Shown: piece after piece, positions 12,661 through 24,575 of the stretch
Position numbering within the stretch: position 1 is the first letter of the stretch
Layout: each line of letters starts with the position of its first letter
Source of the DNA: Lumnitzera littorea
Lineage: Eukaryota; Streptophyta; Magnoliopsida; Myrtales; Combretaceae
Reading direction: 5' to 3'
DNA length: 64,000 bases
NCBI GenBank assembly: GCA_024138015.1
Contig: JAMXBB010000011.1
Coordinates: 72,730,522 to 72,794,521 of the forward strand
The notes under the pieces: generated by a model
Databases searched by the model: none
The model's input: the letters and a program-made list of their open reading frames with translations, nothing else
Told to the model about the DNA's origin: nothing
Made by a program: the position numbers and the translations under genes

Positions 12661-13195
12661 GGCAACTAAAAATGGTTCTAATAACGAAACAGTTGAGAAA
12701 CCCTTAGGTTGGAAAATGTTCTTTAATGGAGCAGCTAATATATCTAGATGTGAAATTGGGGCAATTCTGATGTCCCCTGAAGGTACACAATTCCCGATGG
12801 TTATAAGGCTTGCTTTCCCATATATTAACAATATTGCGAAATATGAGTCATGTATTATAGGACTTCAAAATGGCATTGTTTGAGGAGATGCAAGAATTAG
12901 AGGTGTATGGAGATTCTTCATTAATTATAGGCCAGGTTCAGGGTGAATATAAGACGAAAAACCCCAAATTAGTACATTACCACCACCACTTGGTCGAGCT
13001 TATAAGCAGGTTTGAAAAGATTACATTCACGTATGTACCAAGGGTTCAGAACCAATTTGCTGATGCTCTAGCTACCTTCGCATCCATGATTAAGATATCA
13101 GGAGGAGTAGAGATTCAGCCACTTAACATTGAAGTTGAAGAAAAGCCTACTTTCTACTTGGCAATGAAAAGTTCATGTGATGAAAAGACTTGATA
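12661..13195 (+). pseudogene. Second (archaeal-type) RNase H of element 1
   Basis: WKMFFNGAAN near 12709 followed by IGAILMSPEGTQFP and YESCIIGLQNG matches the extra RNase H domain that marks Tat/Ogre elements. The catalytic Asp of the DGA motif is Asn here. A frameshift near 12880 separates this from ELEVYGDSSLIIGQVQGE and FADALATFASM (12894-13090). Its position between RT/RNase H and integrase is normal for the lineage. Confidence 0.85.
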
Positions 13196-13199
13196 TTAC

Positions 13200-14160
13200 G
13201 ACATCAAAACGCTGTACATACCCCAAGGAGGCTGAGAAAAAGGATAAGAAGACAATTAGAAGATTGGTTACTTAGTACTTGATAAGCGAGTCTACTTTGT
13301 ACTGACGATTGTTTGACAATACACTTCTACAGTGTGTAGATGAGAAGGAAGCAGGGTTGCTAATGAAGGAAGTGCATGAGGGAGTATGCAGCCCCTACAT
13401 GAATGGCTACATACTCGCCAAGAAAATCATAAGGTTAGGATATTATTGGTTGACTATAGAAGGAGATTGCATCAAACGTATTAAATACTGTCATTTGTGC
13501 CAGGTCTATGCGAACAAAGTAAATGCTCCACCTCAAGAATTATATACACTATCTACACCGTAGCCATTTTCGATGTAGGGAATAGATATCATCAGCCCAA
13601 TTACTCTAAAGGCATCTAACGAGCACCAGTTCATATTGGTGGCTATCGATTATTACAGTAAGTGGGTTGAAGCCTCATCCTACTTAAGTGTTACAAAAGA
13701 AATAGTAATCAAGTTCATCAAGAGAGACATACTGGCTCGATATGGTACACTAGAGACAATTATTATCGATAATGGTATGAATCTTAACAATAAATTAATG
13801 ATAGAATTATGTTGACAGTTCAAGATCATTCATGGAAATTCTACTCCTTATTAGCCTTAGATGAATGGAGCTTGACGAAAAAAGGTCGGCAGCTTCGTGC
13901 TACAACATTTGCTATCAACAACAAACGGCTAGGGTTTTTAACAAGAAAGTATGGCCCCGAAGTTTTGAGGAGGGAAACATGGTATTAAGGAAGACTTTGC
14001 CTAATATACAAGACTCAAGAGGGAAGTTTTCTCCGAATTATAGAGGACCTTATATTATGAAGAAAGTATTACTTGGGGGAGCTTTGATTTTATCTTAGAT
14101 GGATGGTCCAAACTTAAGGGACTTGGTAAACGTTGATGCAGTGAAGTTCTACTACCCTTG
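13200..14160 (+). pseudogene. Integrase of element 1, internally deleted
   Basis: The zinc-binding part reads KEVHEGVCSPYMNGYIL and CHLCQ (13360-13510); positions that carry His in relatives (PHMNGH) are Tyr. The core keeps GIDIISPITLKASN and IIIDNGMNLNN with stops at 13561 and 13576. At 13861-13872 MNGA is followed by a stop, and the next recognisable family sequence (LDEKRSAAS, then FNKKVWPRSFEEGNMVL) begins almost at once in another frame. The roughly 100 family residues that include the catalytic Glu are missing. The C-terminal part GKFSPNYRGPYIMKK runs to about 14160. Confidence 0.85.
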
Positions 14161-15915
14161 AAAGATAAATGGAATTTTTGCTCAAATTATGAAATGCAAA
14201 CAATCTTGATATTACAGTGGTCTCATTTTTATTTTCTATAAGCAAAGTTGGTATCCTTAGTAGTTATCAACATTGGGTAACACCCCTATCTCCTTTCTCG
14301 TTCCACTAAAAAGTTTTCACTTCTCCCTCTATCCAGATAAACCCTACACACAAGAAACACGAGAAAAAAATGAACACTTAATTTGGAATGATATCAATTT
14401 ATAAAAATTTATTTAATACTTTATTACGGTTCACTCCCCCCCAAAAAAGGGGAGATTTGTTTTCTATTTTTCAGGATGAGGTCATATTCAAAAAGAGCAA
14501 TTGGTGGCAGATGAGTAGCAACTCGCTTGAGGGTAGAAGTTTACATAGAAAAACTAATTAAGTCAAGATCGAAAATTCAAGACGTAACATCTTTAAAATG
14601 AAGATGCTTCATACGTTAAAGTTTAAGCATAGCATTACGTGCATTTATTTCAAGATTAATTACTTTCAAAAAAGAAAAAAAAAAGAAAGAAGAGAAGAAG
14701 AAGAAGAAGAAGAAGAAGAAGAAGAGGAAGAGAAACAAAAGAGGGTTGAACCATTGGTTCTAGTCAGATTTGACTGTTTGGGAGCTATCGATAGAGTTAA
14801 GTAAGTGGTTCTGAGCTTTTATCATGAAAAAAGGTTAGTTGCATTACATTTAGTCTCTCCTTAGGATGGTAGTCAATCTCTAAGGCACTTAATTCTTATA
14901 CTCTTGGGTCCAGTCAACTCATAAAGTGCTATCCTAATTTAGGTTCTTATTTAAGGATTTAGCCAAAAAGCGTTGTCTCAATCAATATCTCTTTAGGATC
15001 TTAGCCAATTCAAGGAGTGCTTCGCCCGTCTTGATTAGTCAGCCCATAGGAGGTACAACCAAGTCATCAACATCTCTTTAGGGTCTTAGCCAATTGAAGG
15101 AGTGCTTCGCCCATCTTGATTAGTCAACCCATAGGAGGTACAACCAAGTCATTAACATCTCTTTAAGGCCTTAGCCAACTCAAAGAGCGCTTTGCCCATC
15201 TTGGTTAATCAACCCATAAGGGGTACAACCAAGTCATCAATACCTCTCTAGGGTAGCTAACTCAAGGAACTCTTTGCCCATCTTGGTTAGTTAGCCTGTA
15301 AGGATCACAACTAAGTCATCAATATCTCTTTAGGGTTTTAGCCAACTCAAGGAGTACTTCACCCGTTTCGATTATTTAGCCCATAGGGGGGCACAACCAA
15401 GTCATCAATATCTCTTTAGAGTCTTAACTAACTCAAGGAGCACTTCACCCGTTTTATTTAGTCAGCCTATAGGAGGTATAACCAAGCCATCGATATCTTT
15501 CTGTGGTCTTAGTTAGCTTAAGGAGCGCTTCACCCGTCTTAGCTAGTCTACCCATAAGGGGCAGGACCAAGTCATCAATATCTTTTTAAGGTCTTATCCA
15601 GCTTAAGAAACGCTTTACCCGTCTTGCTTAATCAGCCCATAGGGGGTACAAAAAAGTCGTCAATATTTCTTTAAGGTCTTAACTAGCTCAAGGAGCACTT
15701 TACTCATTCATTTAAGATAGTCACCTCATAGCGCAATACCCTCCTTACCACTGTTCTTTTCAAGTTTTTTGTCACCAAATCCCCAACAAACCGATCCTAG
15801 GATAGTTAGTTAATCGTAGTGTTTCTTAGGATAAAGTTAGTCCTAAGGTAAAAATAGTGTCTCTTTTATTTTTGTGGCAAAGTTTTACTCAAACTTCACC
15901 ACAAAAAGGGACAGC
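14161..15915 (+). other. Element 1 3' untranslated region and purine tract
   Basis: No coding motif is visible after integrase. The region holds an (AAG)n-type purine tract at 14668-14742, a minisatellite at 14976-15720, and a purine-rich ACAAAAAGGGACAG at 15901-15914 just before the 3' LTR. That last tract is a reasonable polypurine tract for plus-strand priming. Confidence 0.65.
14976..15720 (+). repeat. 85-bp minisatellite, about 9 copies
   Basis: The word AAGTCAT recurs at 15061, 15146, 15231, 15313 and 15399, giving spacings of 85, 85, 82 and 86. Each unit includes CTCAAGGAGCGCTTCGCC-like and CAGCCCATAGG-like words. Copies diverge by several per cent and small indels. Variable tandem repeats in the 3' UTR are known in Tat/Ogre elements and can seed satellite DNA. 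Confidence 0.9.
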
Positions 15916-18305
15916 TATAGATATTTAATTTTTTCTCCTTCATTTTTATTTTTTAAAAGGGTCCTAATTCAAAAATAAAAAATAATAAAATAAAACATAA
16001 AAATTGAAAAATGATAAAAATAAAAAAAATTTTAAAAAAAATTATAAAGATTTTTTTAGGAAAATAGATTTTTAAAAAGTAAAACATTTTAGAGTCAATG
16101 GATTTAGTTTTAGCCAATTCAAATAACTTTATTTTAGAAAGTTACGTAGTTTAAGTACAATATAATTATACTAAATGTCAAGACATAAGCCAACGGCTTA
16201 ATAGATAAACATTTGAATATTAGTATTGGGTTAGCTTGAAGTCATGAGTTTAAATCTCACCAAACACACATGTGCTTTTATTTTTTCTTTCATTTATGAA
16301 AATCGGTTGAGCATACCGGATTTAAATCTTATCAAATCTTTTGAATCTAATGTGATAAAGATTTGTGAGATTCAAATCTAATTTGATTTTTATCAAATCA
16401 TATTGCGTCGATATAAAAGATTTGTTTCTAAACTTTATAAATATTGTTCACGCAGCATAAAATTAAAAAAGATTACACTTACTATAAACCACCATCATCA
16501 ATCACCACAATCCCTTTCATCCTCACCCAACACCAATCTACACTTGCATGACCAATCCACAGCATACTAATCCCCACTTAACCCATGCTCAACCAGGCAC
16601 TCCAATGTCCAACAACGCATAACCAACTAAACAACACACATCTAATCCAATGCACACATTTCCACTAAAATGTAGCACTTCATCTTCATGCAAATTCACA
16701 CACTCCACCACTACACTCCACTATCATACAAACACTGAGCACGTCGATCAAACCAAAGCCTACTCTCACAGCGTCCGAAAGCCCCACAACCAACAGCACA
16801 TGATTAGCCCCCACGTTTTATGACCCACGCTAGTCGCTGAACGTACAAATCCACGCTTTAACCAAGACACTTTCACGACACTCGCACCCACATAATCTGT
16901 ACATAGTCCTACACTCGACAACTCTACACATGGCTACACAGCAGCTTATGCAAGCCACTACTCTAACTACAGCAACACTCCATTAGTAACACGGCAACAT
17001 AAGTCACACGACCACTCAATCCCCACGGACGCTACATGATACACACTAGCAACCATCCGTCCTTCATCCAACAATCATGCACGCCGACTACTCACTCTCC
17101 AAACTTCAATACAGACCACAGCATCACTTCATCGCTTACATGCCACCAACCGCCACATACAACAGCAACACTTCACGGCCACACTAACTCAACTGACACA
17201 CTCACACAATCTCGTCCACCGTCCAACGACCAGCCATCTTCACTTCTTGCCTAACAATTGCAACACACATCAGCTGTACGTCTATGCACTCACCTTGCTA
17301 GTACCCAAGCTCACTACAACACACTCATTGCTCGTTAAGATTCACACAGCTACACATCGACGCCACTAGATAACACACGCTCCAACACTACAACCGCAAC
17401 TTCGATTAGCACGCCACTTCACTATCCAACCACACACACAAATACAATCACAAATAAGCATTACATAGCCGTACAATAGCCAAATCAGGTTCGGTCTTAA
17501 CTTTTATTATTATTATTATTATTATTAGTTGCTTATTTATTTATGTTGATAACATAATATATAAATAGATATATATATATATATATATATATTAGCTTAG
17601 GAGATTTGTTTAGCATTAAGTTTTTTTTAGAATTATTATTATTTAGAAAAATTATTTTTTAGAAATAAAAATTAAGAAAAAATTAGGATGTTTTAGAGAT
17701 TTTTTTAAATACTCAAAAATTAGGACCTTTTTGATTTTTTTTTTAATAAACTAAATTAATAACAACATAAACTAGGTTGATTTTCAAAAATTAAAACAAA
17801 TCAACATACTAAGTTTTCAGAAAAAACTATGGTCATCTGATCCTGACTAGCAGATATGTAGGCACTTTAATAGTGATGTTAAAATTCGTAGAAACTTAAG
17901 TTATTTTTTATTTTCCTTTAGTTTTCGTTTTTCTTAAAAATATTTAAAAAAGGACAATTTTAGTAAATAAACCTAATTTCAAAAAATCTATAGTAGTACC
18001 CATAATGGTTTAATAGATTAGCCCCCGAATTAAAAACCTTCTAGTTTTTATCAAATTGAAATCAAAGATCAGTAGTTAAATCGTAGTCAATCCACCCAAT
18101 TGATTACGATTTTTCTTTTTCCCGACTTCGATCAAGTGGCAACTCCTAAAGTTTTTTAATTAAAAAAGAACCAGAATTTCTCGATTTCCCAATTTCTGTA
18201 ATCGATAATTAATATTAAATAGGTTAAGGTTTAGTATTAATCGAAAAATAGGAAATGAAATAAAATGAAATATTAAAAAAAAAAACAAAAAATTCAAGCT
18301 CGACA
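15916..18305 (+). repeat. 3' LTR of element 1
   Basis: This is a direct repeat of 6434-8814 over its whole length. The start has changed from TGTAGATA to TATAGATA; the end is CTCGACA. It differs from the 5' copy mainly by transitions. A (TA)n tract at about 17572-17592 is longer than in the 5' copy. Confidence 0.9.
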
Positions 18306-18682
18306 CCTACATTTGAAGGTTTACATCCAAAATGGTCTATTAACAATTATACATCCTAAAATGTTAAATTTATTGAGAAATAATGGATTAAGTTGTTCCT
18401 TTAGATTTTAGGTTGAGGGTCAAGGATAAGCACTGGGAAGTAAAATACAGAAATGTAAATCAAAACAATAAACTAATAGACAAATGGGATAGGAGCCAAT
18501 GATAAAGGGTTTTGGTCAATTGAATGGACTTAACCTATTAGCTGGTTGATTTAATAGAAGAGAGGTCGATCAAATTCAATCTTAGATTAGTAACTTGAAA
18601 TTTGGTTGCTTTGACTTATTTTTCTAGATTTTGGCATATGGTTCTCCTAATTTGATGTGTAAGGTTTCAATTAGGGTTACAC
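18306..18682. other. Intergenic sequence, no feature seen
   Basis: About 375 bases of AT-rich unique-looking DNA between element 1 and the MITE. The first five bases are the target duplication of element 1. No open frame, repeat or RNA motif stands out. Confidence 0.6.
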
Positions 18683-18685
18683 TAA

Positions 18686-19216
18686 GGGTACGTTTAGTTT
18701 GTGGAATTAGAATTCCATTCCTTTTTTATTTCGCCATCACTACGTTTACTTGGTTTTTTGTCACGGAATCGTAATTCTACAAGAAATAAAGATTCCTCAA
18801 TTCAATAAAAAAAAAAGAATCACGATTCCTTACCACTACTACCGTCATCGCCGCCGCTATCGTCACCATCACTGACCACCACCATCGCCGCCACCGTCGC
18901 TGTCGCCACCACTATCGTTGCCACCGCTGTCCCCGTCGCCATCGATCGCTGCCACTGCCACCATTGCCGTCACCACCACTATTGCCCTCACCTTTACTAC
19001 CGTCGTCAACCACCATCATTACCTATTATTTTAGGATTAGTTGAGACAAAAAATGAATTGAGAATAATTTAATATTTAAAGTTATATTATATGTATATTA
19101 TTAAATTACTTATAAATCCAACTAAACAAAGTAATATGTATTACACCCTTATTTCATTCTTTACGAAATTCCAATTCCATTTTCTCCTCATTCGATTCCA
19201 TAAATTAAACGTACCA
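18686..19216. mobile_element. PIF/Harbinger (Tourist-like) MITE
   Basis: The ends are inverted repeats: GGGTACGTTTAGTTTGTGG on the left, and on the right the complement reads TGGTACGTTTAATTTATGG. TAA flanks both sides (18683-18685 and 19217-19219), the 3-bp TSD typical of PIF/Harbinger. The 531-bp interior has no transposase. It contains an unusually GC-rich, three-base-periodic tract at 18840-19018 made of CCACC, CCGTC and GCCGCC words. Confidence 0.75.
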
Positions 19217-19219
19217 TAA

Positions 19220-19815
19220 GTTCTTTTTCATAGATTTTATGGTTTACCAATTTCTCTTGTAGGAACTAGCTATTAAAATTATCATTAATACCAACTATAA
19301 TTAAGATATACATGTTTTGAGTTTAGATTAGATAATTTTTATTGGTGTGGACAAATTATCAAAACTAATCTTCCTGTCAAAATTTCCATTGAATGGATTG
19401 TTCAATTAGGACTGAAGTACAAGTATTCTTAAACTTGTATATGCATAGATTGGACTTTAGAGTTCGATTGAAATAAAACTTGTATATTTGTGTTTGACCT
19501 AGACTACCATTACATTCCATTTAAATAATTGAAAATGTAAGAAAGGAAAATAAAATCGAGGCCAAAAGCAGCACTTCCGACTATTTTAAAAGGCTGATCT
19601 TTACACAATTTCATCCTTCCTACCGGTAAAGAAGATTCCATCAACATTAAGGTGCTACAATGATTCTTGGACTATTTGGCAAGAGGGTTTTCAAATAGAA
19701 TCCACCACAAAGGAAACTAGTCCACACTTCTACATGCAACCGTGTCACTAAAACCAAAATGAAAACAGTTATTACTCCCGGGGGGTAGGGGGTAACAAAA
19801 CTCAGAAACGAGAGA
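19220..19815. other. Intergenic sequence, no feature seen
   Basis: AT-rich DNA with no convincing coding frame. A GGGGGGTAGGGGGT run lies near 19780. Nothing else stands out. Confidence 0.5.
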
Positions 19816-19818
19816 GTT

Positions 19819-20933
19819 ATGATGCATTTAGTTTGCTGAATAAAATAAAGAGAAATAAAATTTTAATTACTAAGGAATAAAATAGGGATGTAATAAGCTA
19901 ATGATGTATATTATAATGTTTACTTCATTTAAGAGGAAATAAGACATAAGTAGAATATAAAATTCTTGAAATATCCTTATTTAATTAAATAATAAATTTA
20001 ACAAAAATACCACCAAAAAAAAAATTTATATGCAAAGGAACAATTGGACTCTTTCTCGCATCATTGTCTTCCTGCAATGAAAACCCAACCCAAAATAGAG
20101 AAAAATTTTGTCTTGAAAAGCCAACACAGAAAGATGATGATGATAAAATTTGCCTCCAAATCAAAATCCCAACTATAATTTGAGACGAAATCAACTTAAA
20201 TAAAAAAGATGATGAAGAAATTGCAGAACAAACAAGTTTGGTCATCAAGTCCATATGATCTTTCAACGTAAACCAAGTTATGGTCATCAAGACCGTACGG
20301 TGAGCATGATCCATATTCGCAAACCAAAACCCAACAACACCAACATGATTCTCGTTGATAGTAAAGGCCACAGCTTTGTTAAGCCCCTGTCGTTTTTGTG
20401 TTTGCTTTATTCAAGGAATGTGGATATAAGAATAAGGGGATGGAAAGTGGATAAATATGATCTTCCTAAGGATTTGATTCCTCCGATGGTGACGCTTCCT
20501 TGGTCCTTTCTTCTCAAAACAAACCAGAAGTTAAATCCAGACAAGTAAGTGCTTGCCCGTAAGGCAGAAGCAAACACTCATGAGATGTCTAGAATTCAAT
20601 AGATGTCATGACAAGGTGTTCGTATTCCAAAGTGGTGGTCATTGTGCTTGAGAGTAGTGATAGATGGCCAAAGAAGGATGGAGGAGGGAGGAGGACGAAC
20701 GGTAGCCATGAATGTTCCAGAGAAGAAGATAAACAGTAGAGCTTCTTCGATTGTTAAATCTATTTTCATGAGGGTAAAAAAATGTAATAATGGAATTTTA
20801 ATGTTAAAGAGAAGCAAATGAGTTAGGAATTCAGATTAATAAGTTATAATAAAGAATGGCTACTGTAGGATTTTAAGAAAATAAGATTTTAAGGAATTCC
20901 AATTCCAATAAATAAAAACCAACTAAACACGGT
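19819..20933. mobile_element. Possible second MITE-like block
   Basis: The left edge GCATTTAGTTTGCTGAATAAAA and the complement of the right edge, GTGTTTAGTTGGTTTTTATTTA, are similar inverted ends, though weaker than those of the 18686 MITE. The expected 3-bp duplications (TTA and TAA) do not match. The interior has an open stretch of 97 codons at 20255-20548 with no recognised homology and a low-complexity right half. It may be a foldback element carrying host sequence. Confidence 0.3.
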
Positions 20934-21523
20934 AACAAATACTTTATTCCGGAATAAGGGGAAAATGGCAATTCCATCTCAAAATTACCCTCGCCCCAAC
21001 CCCACACAAACAAAAAAAAAAAGTGAATGTGCTGCTAGTTACTAGAGCTATTGGGGGATCCTTGTTGATCATGGTTGCCTCCTCAAAACTCTACATGATA
21101 GGTTTAAACATAATCATGATAAGGTTATCCGACAACATGGAAAAAAAGGATTGGAGCTCTTGTATAGAAGAACAATGGCCAACTTTCAATTAACATATAA
21201 TGCAGCCTCAAAAGACATTTATAGCTCTATAATTTAATTTTCAAACCAGTAATCTTATGAAAACATGCCTTCGTAATTTCCTTGTAAGCCATCATATAAC
21301 TTTCTTTCTTTAAGCTCTGCTGGGCAAAGAAAAGGATGAAAGAGAGAACTAGAATAATTCCTCAGCTCTGTATTTCACTTGGTTCATCACTAACACAAAT
21401 CTTAATCCATATCATAAGGAAAACAAAACTTCCGTGATCGGCCTTGACAACTCAAGCAAAAATCTAGAAAAACAATGGCTCGTTCTGTCATGCTGAAGCA
21501 AAAGGAATACATCCTATTGGTAC
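20934..21523. other. 3' flank of the RPL7a gene
   Basis: Contains a perfect 14-bp palindrome TTATTCCGGAATAA at 20943-20956. The part near 21300-21523 should be the 3' UTR of the ribosomal protein gene. No clear AATAAA-type signal could be fixed by eye. Confidence 0.5.
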
Positions 21524-24500
21524 CTAGCTCATCCTTTGAGCAGCTTCCTTGGCAAGAAGCCTCTCCTTTGCCTTGGTTTTGGCCTGGGATTTAGAACCCA
21601 TTATGCCACCACCCCACTTCTTCCTGTACTCATCGTACTTGTCATTGAAATTAGCCTGACAAAAAGATAAACCAATTAATACCCAATTATAAGCCAAGAG
21701 CTCTATGAATTGTATAAGTGGGTCTAATGGGCTTAGGAAGTACCTTGATTGCCTCTAAGATTCTGCTGAACTCCATCTTGTCTTCATTTTTGACAGAGGT
21801 CAAGCACAAAACAGATGCTGTTTTCTTGTGGACAATCTGGTACAGGCAAAAAAGCTTTTTGAGCATTCACTAACTCTAAATAGACGCACTTACAAGGAAA
21901 AGGAAAGAAAGTTCACATCATTACCGTTCCCAATCGTGCCTTGCCCTTAACAATACAGTACGGAATCTCCATTTTCCTGCATAATGCTGGAAGCCAGACA
22001 ACCAACTCTATTGGATCCACATCATGTGCAATGACTACCAACTGTGCTTTGTTCTGCCTCCAATAGAAGACAAAATTGCTTAGACTTGAGACCTTCTTTA
22101 TGGTGACAAAAATCTAAAGTGAGGTATCAAAAGGGATGCCAAACAACCATAACAGTATGCAAAAAAGTAACCCAGGGCAGATGAAGAAATAAAACCTGCT
22201 CAATAAGGTACGTGACATGATTAAGACCGTATTTCACAACAATTGGCTTTTTAGCCTCAGACACCTTTCCCTCTGCCTCATCCTTTGCTTTCTTCATGAG
22301 TCGCTCCTTCTTGGCTGCTTTCTCTTCTGGCCTGTACTTCAGAAGCATCTTGAACAGGCTTGTTGCTGCAGACAAATGAAGACAAACATAACATAATTTG
22401 ATTTCTCAGGTAGATTACTAACATGAATATGAAACCCAAAAATACTGAATGAAACTTCACAAGTCTTTTTGGTAATTACATTGAATAACAGTTGCATATT
22501 TTTTATTACATGAAGATAACATTAATGTCCCTGTTACTCTAGGGTTTGATACTCAAACCAAGTTCTATCCTAATAGAAGATATTTAATCCGATATTGCCC
22601 AAAAACTAACAATTTGACATCAAAATATAATCAGAAAATAATAGTGTGCATGCTGAATACTACAAATGCCATCAATCAAGTAGCAATTCCCAGTCAGCAT
22701 AGTCTTCAAAGGATTAATTAAATCAAAATAAACATTATTTAGTGGCGAGAATATATACAAGTTTTAACAAAAAGCTGAAATACTTGAGATGTGTTTTATA
22801 AAGTTCATCTTAAAGCCAAGGAGTTCTTATTAGTTATTAATAGGTCAAGTATCCAGAAATTGCACCAGTAACGCATCAGGAAAGGATAGCTGCCCAGCTA
22901 TACATATATGTATATGTATGTATGTGTGTGTGTGTGTGTGTGTATATATATCTCACAAATGTAGAGTGCTTGTAAGTATATGAACTTTCCAAGCAACATC
23001 TATAAGCTAGAATCATACATATATATCAGAGAACTTTTTTCCCCTTTAGGGGATTAAATAATAAATAAATATATCTATCTCAAATTTGGAGCATTGAAGA
23101 AAATGAACTTTCTCAGCATCATCTATAAGCTAGAATTCTACATATGATGGTGCTGATAGTGGCCCACTAACAAAGGCAAAAGAAGATGATGTATGCTTAA
23201 ACTTATAGATGTAGTTTATGCTTCTATATTCATCATTTATTAACACTCTCCACACTTGTAGTAATAGATGTGGTGAATGCTTATATATTTATTATTACTT
23301 AAAATTAATTAGAAATTAGCCTTCTCTCTCATATAGGCTGTACGCTAACTGCCAGAAAACGGAGAGCCTAATGCAAAACGTAACACAACCTAGCCAAGAG
23401 AGCCAAACTAAGGAGATCAGAACATAAGCAACCACAGATATAACACTAAAACCTCCACAAGTACTTGGATAAATAAGTTGGGGAAAATATTGTGAGAACA
23501 ACCATATACTCATGAGATTCAAAGCAACCAACGATAAAGCATTCACCAATGATCAATAATCAACGTCTGTGTGAGCACAAATTGATGCAATAGCAATCCA
23601 TTCACCACAAAAGCAAGTATTTTTCACAATAAATGAACAAACATGTTGCAGATACAAAAGCCACAATACAAGTCCATAAAAATACAAATAAAGCATCATA
23701 TAAATCCAAAGCAACCAAATTGCTCTCTTCATACCCAAATTCTTGTCAAGCGTCTTCGTGAACTGATTCAAAGCTGGAGGAACCTTCAACCTCTGCTTAA
23801 GGATCCTTCTCTTCCTCTGAATTTGAACAGTTTTCGGAAACTTGACAAACCGAGTCAGATCCCTCTTGGGCGGAAGAGCCCCTCCAATGCCAAACTGCTT
23901 CGGCCTCTTCTCAAACAACGGGTTTGCTAGCTTTGCCAGAATTCCACCACAATTAAATACAATTTCCAATCCAATTCACCAAGAAAAAGAAAACACGGGG
24001 AAAAGACATATAATTCACGTAACAAAATACCTGCTTCTTTTTAGCTAGTACAGCTCTTCCGGCCTTCTTCGGAGCCTTCATTTATGCAATGCAATGTGTC
24101 AGTTATGAATTAATTCAATTAAACAAATCAAAGCAGACATCCAAATTATGAAAAACTAGTCAAGTCTTGCTATTTGCAGAGTTTGTAAGATAAGGTTGGC
24201 CCTTCCCACGCTCAGTGTTCCAGCTACCTATCGCCGATCGCATAGAAAGGCCAAACGTGTTGTCTACAACCATCACAACATGACAGTTCTCGAATGATGG
24301 AGACACCTACGGAGCCGGTAACACCGAGTGCGGAAAATTTAATTTGTGTACATTCGTAAACATATTGATCTGAATTGTAAAATTAAATTGTTTCCTTTTA
24401 GCAAAAAAGGTTAAAGGATTTGGAGATAATCATGAATGCTAGATGGACAATGACCGACAATCTATTAGGGTTAAAAGTACCAATACACGAACGAGTAAAG

Positions 24501-24535
24501 AGGAATAAGAAGAGAGAGAAATGACAACTGACCAT
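21524..24535 (-). CDS. RPL7A: 60S ribosomal protein L7a (eL8), seven exons
   Basis: Encodes ribosomal protein eL8, a large-subunit rRNA-binding protein of the L7Ae family; the product is 255 residues, normal for plants. Exons on the minus strand are 24533-24535 (ATG alone), 24031-24075, 23735-23930, 22196-22365, 21925-22053, 21744-21836 and 21524-21655 (stop TAG). All introns are GT-AG. The protein starts MAPKKAGRAVLAKKK, then NPLFEKRPKQFGIGGALPPK and the L7Ae domain (about residues 118-205, with VVKYGLNHVTYLIEQ and VVIAHDVDPIELVVWLPALC), and ends AKEAAQRMS. An alternative start at 24079-24081 would give MKAPKK; the split ATG is preferred because it restores the family's MAPKK start and links to a strong promoter. 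The basic linker is slightly short (KKKQLANPLFE). Intron 2 is large (22366-23734). Confidence 0.95.
22900..23146 (-). repeat. Microsatellite and tandem duplication in RPL7A intron 2
   Basis: A TA/TG microsatellite lies at 22902-22952. About 75 bases around the word ATCTATAAGCTAGAAT occur twice, near 22949-23024 and 23071-23145. Both copies are inside the second large-exon intron and show no coding potential. Confidence 0.65.
24076..24532 (-). other. First intron of RPL7A, directly after the ATG
   Basis: 457 bases. Donor GTCAGT follows ATG at 24533; acceptor ends AAATGAAG at 24076. The branch-like CTGAC lies about 30 bases upstream of the acceptor, with no other AG between. The middle (24195-24340) is more GC-rich than its surroundings. 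A snoRNA was looked for and not supported. Confidence 0.75.
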
Positions 24536-24575
24536 CGATGCCGGTGACGAGATGTAAATGGCAATGAAGAGATAC

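Larger units (their letters stand above)
6434..18305 (+). mobile_element. Full-length dead Tat/Ogre-like LTR retrotransposon (element 1)
   Basis: Two direct LTRs (6434-8814 and 15916-18305) enclose a 7.1-kb interior with PBS, pol and a purine tract. The flanks are CCTAT at 6429-6433 and CCTAC at 18306-18310, a target duplication with one change. RT, a first RNase H, a second archaeal-type RNase H and integrase appear in that order. The second RNase H is characteristic of the Tat/Ogre lineage of Ty3/gypsy. No gag or protease was recognised between PBS and RT. Stops, catalytic changes and a deletion make it non-autonomous. A 60-base LTR sample (7381-7440 against 16868-16927) differs at 7 sites, all transitions, so the insertion is old. 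Confidence 0.9.

Noticed and set aside
14670..14742. Glu-rich frame over the AAG repeat
   Set aside because: Simple-sequence translation in the 3' untranslated part of element 1.
24195..24340. Possible box C/D snoRNA in RPL7A intron 1
   Set aside because: GTGATGG and a CTGA word are present on the minus strand, but box C is imperfect and no terminal stem or guide pairing could be shown.
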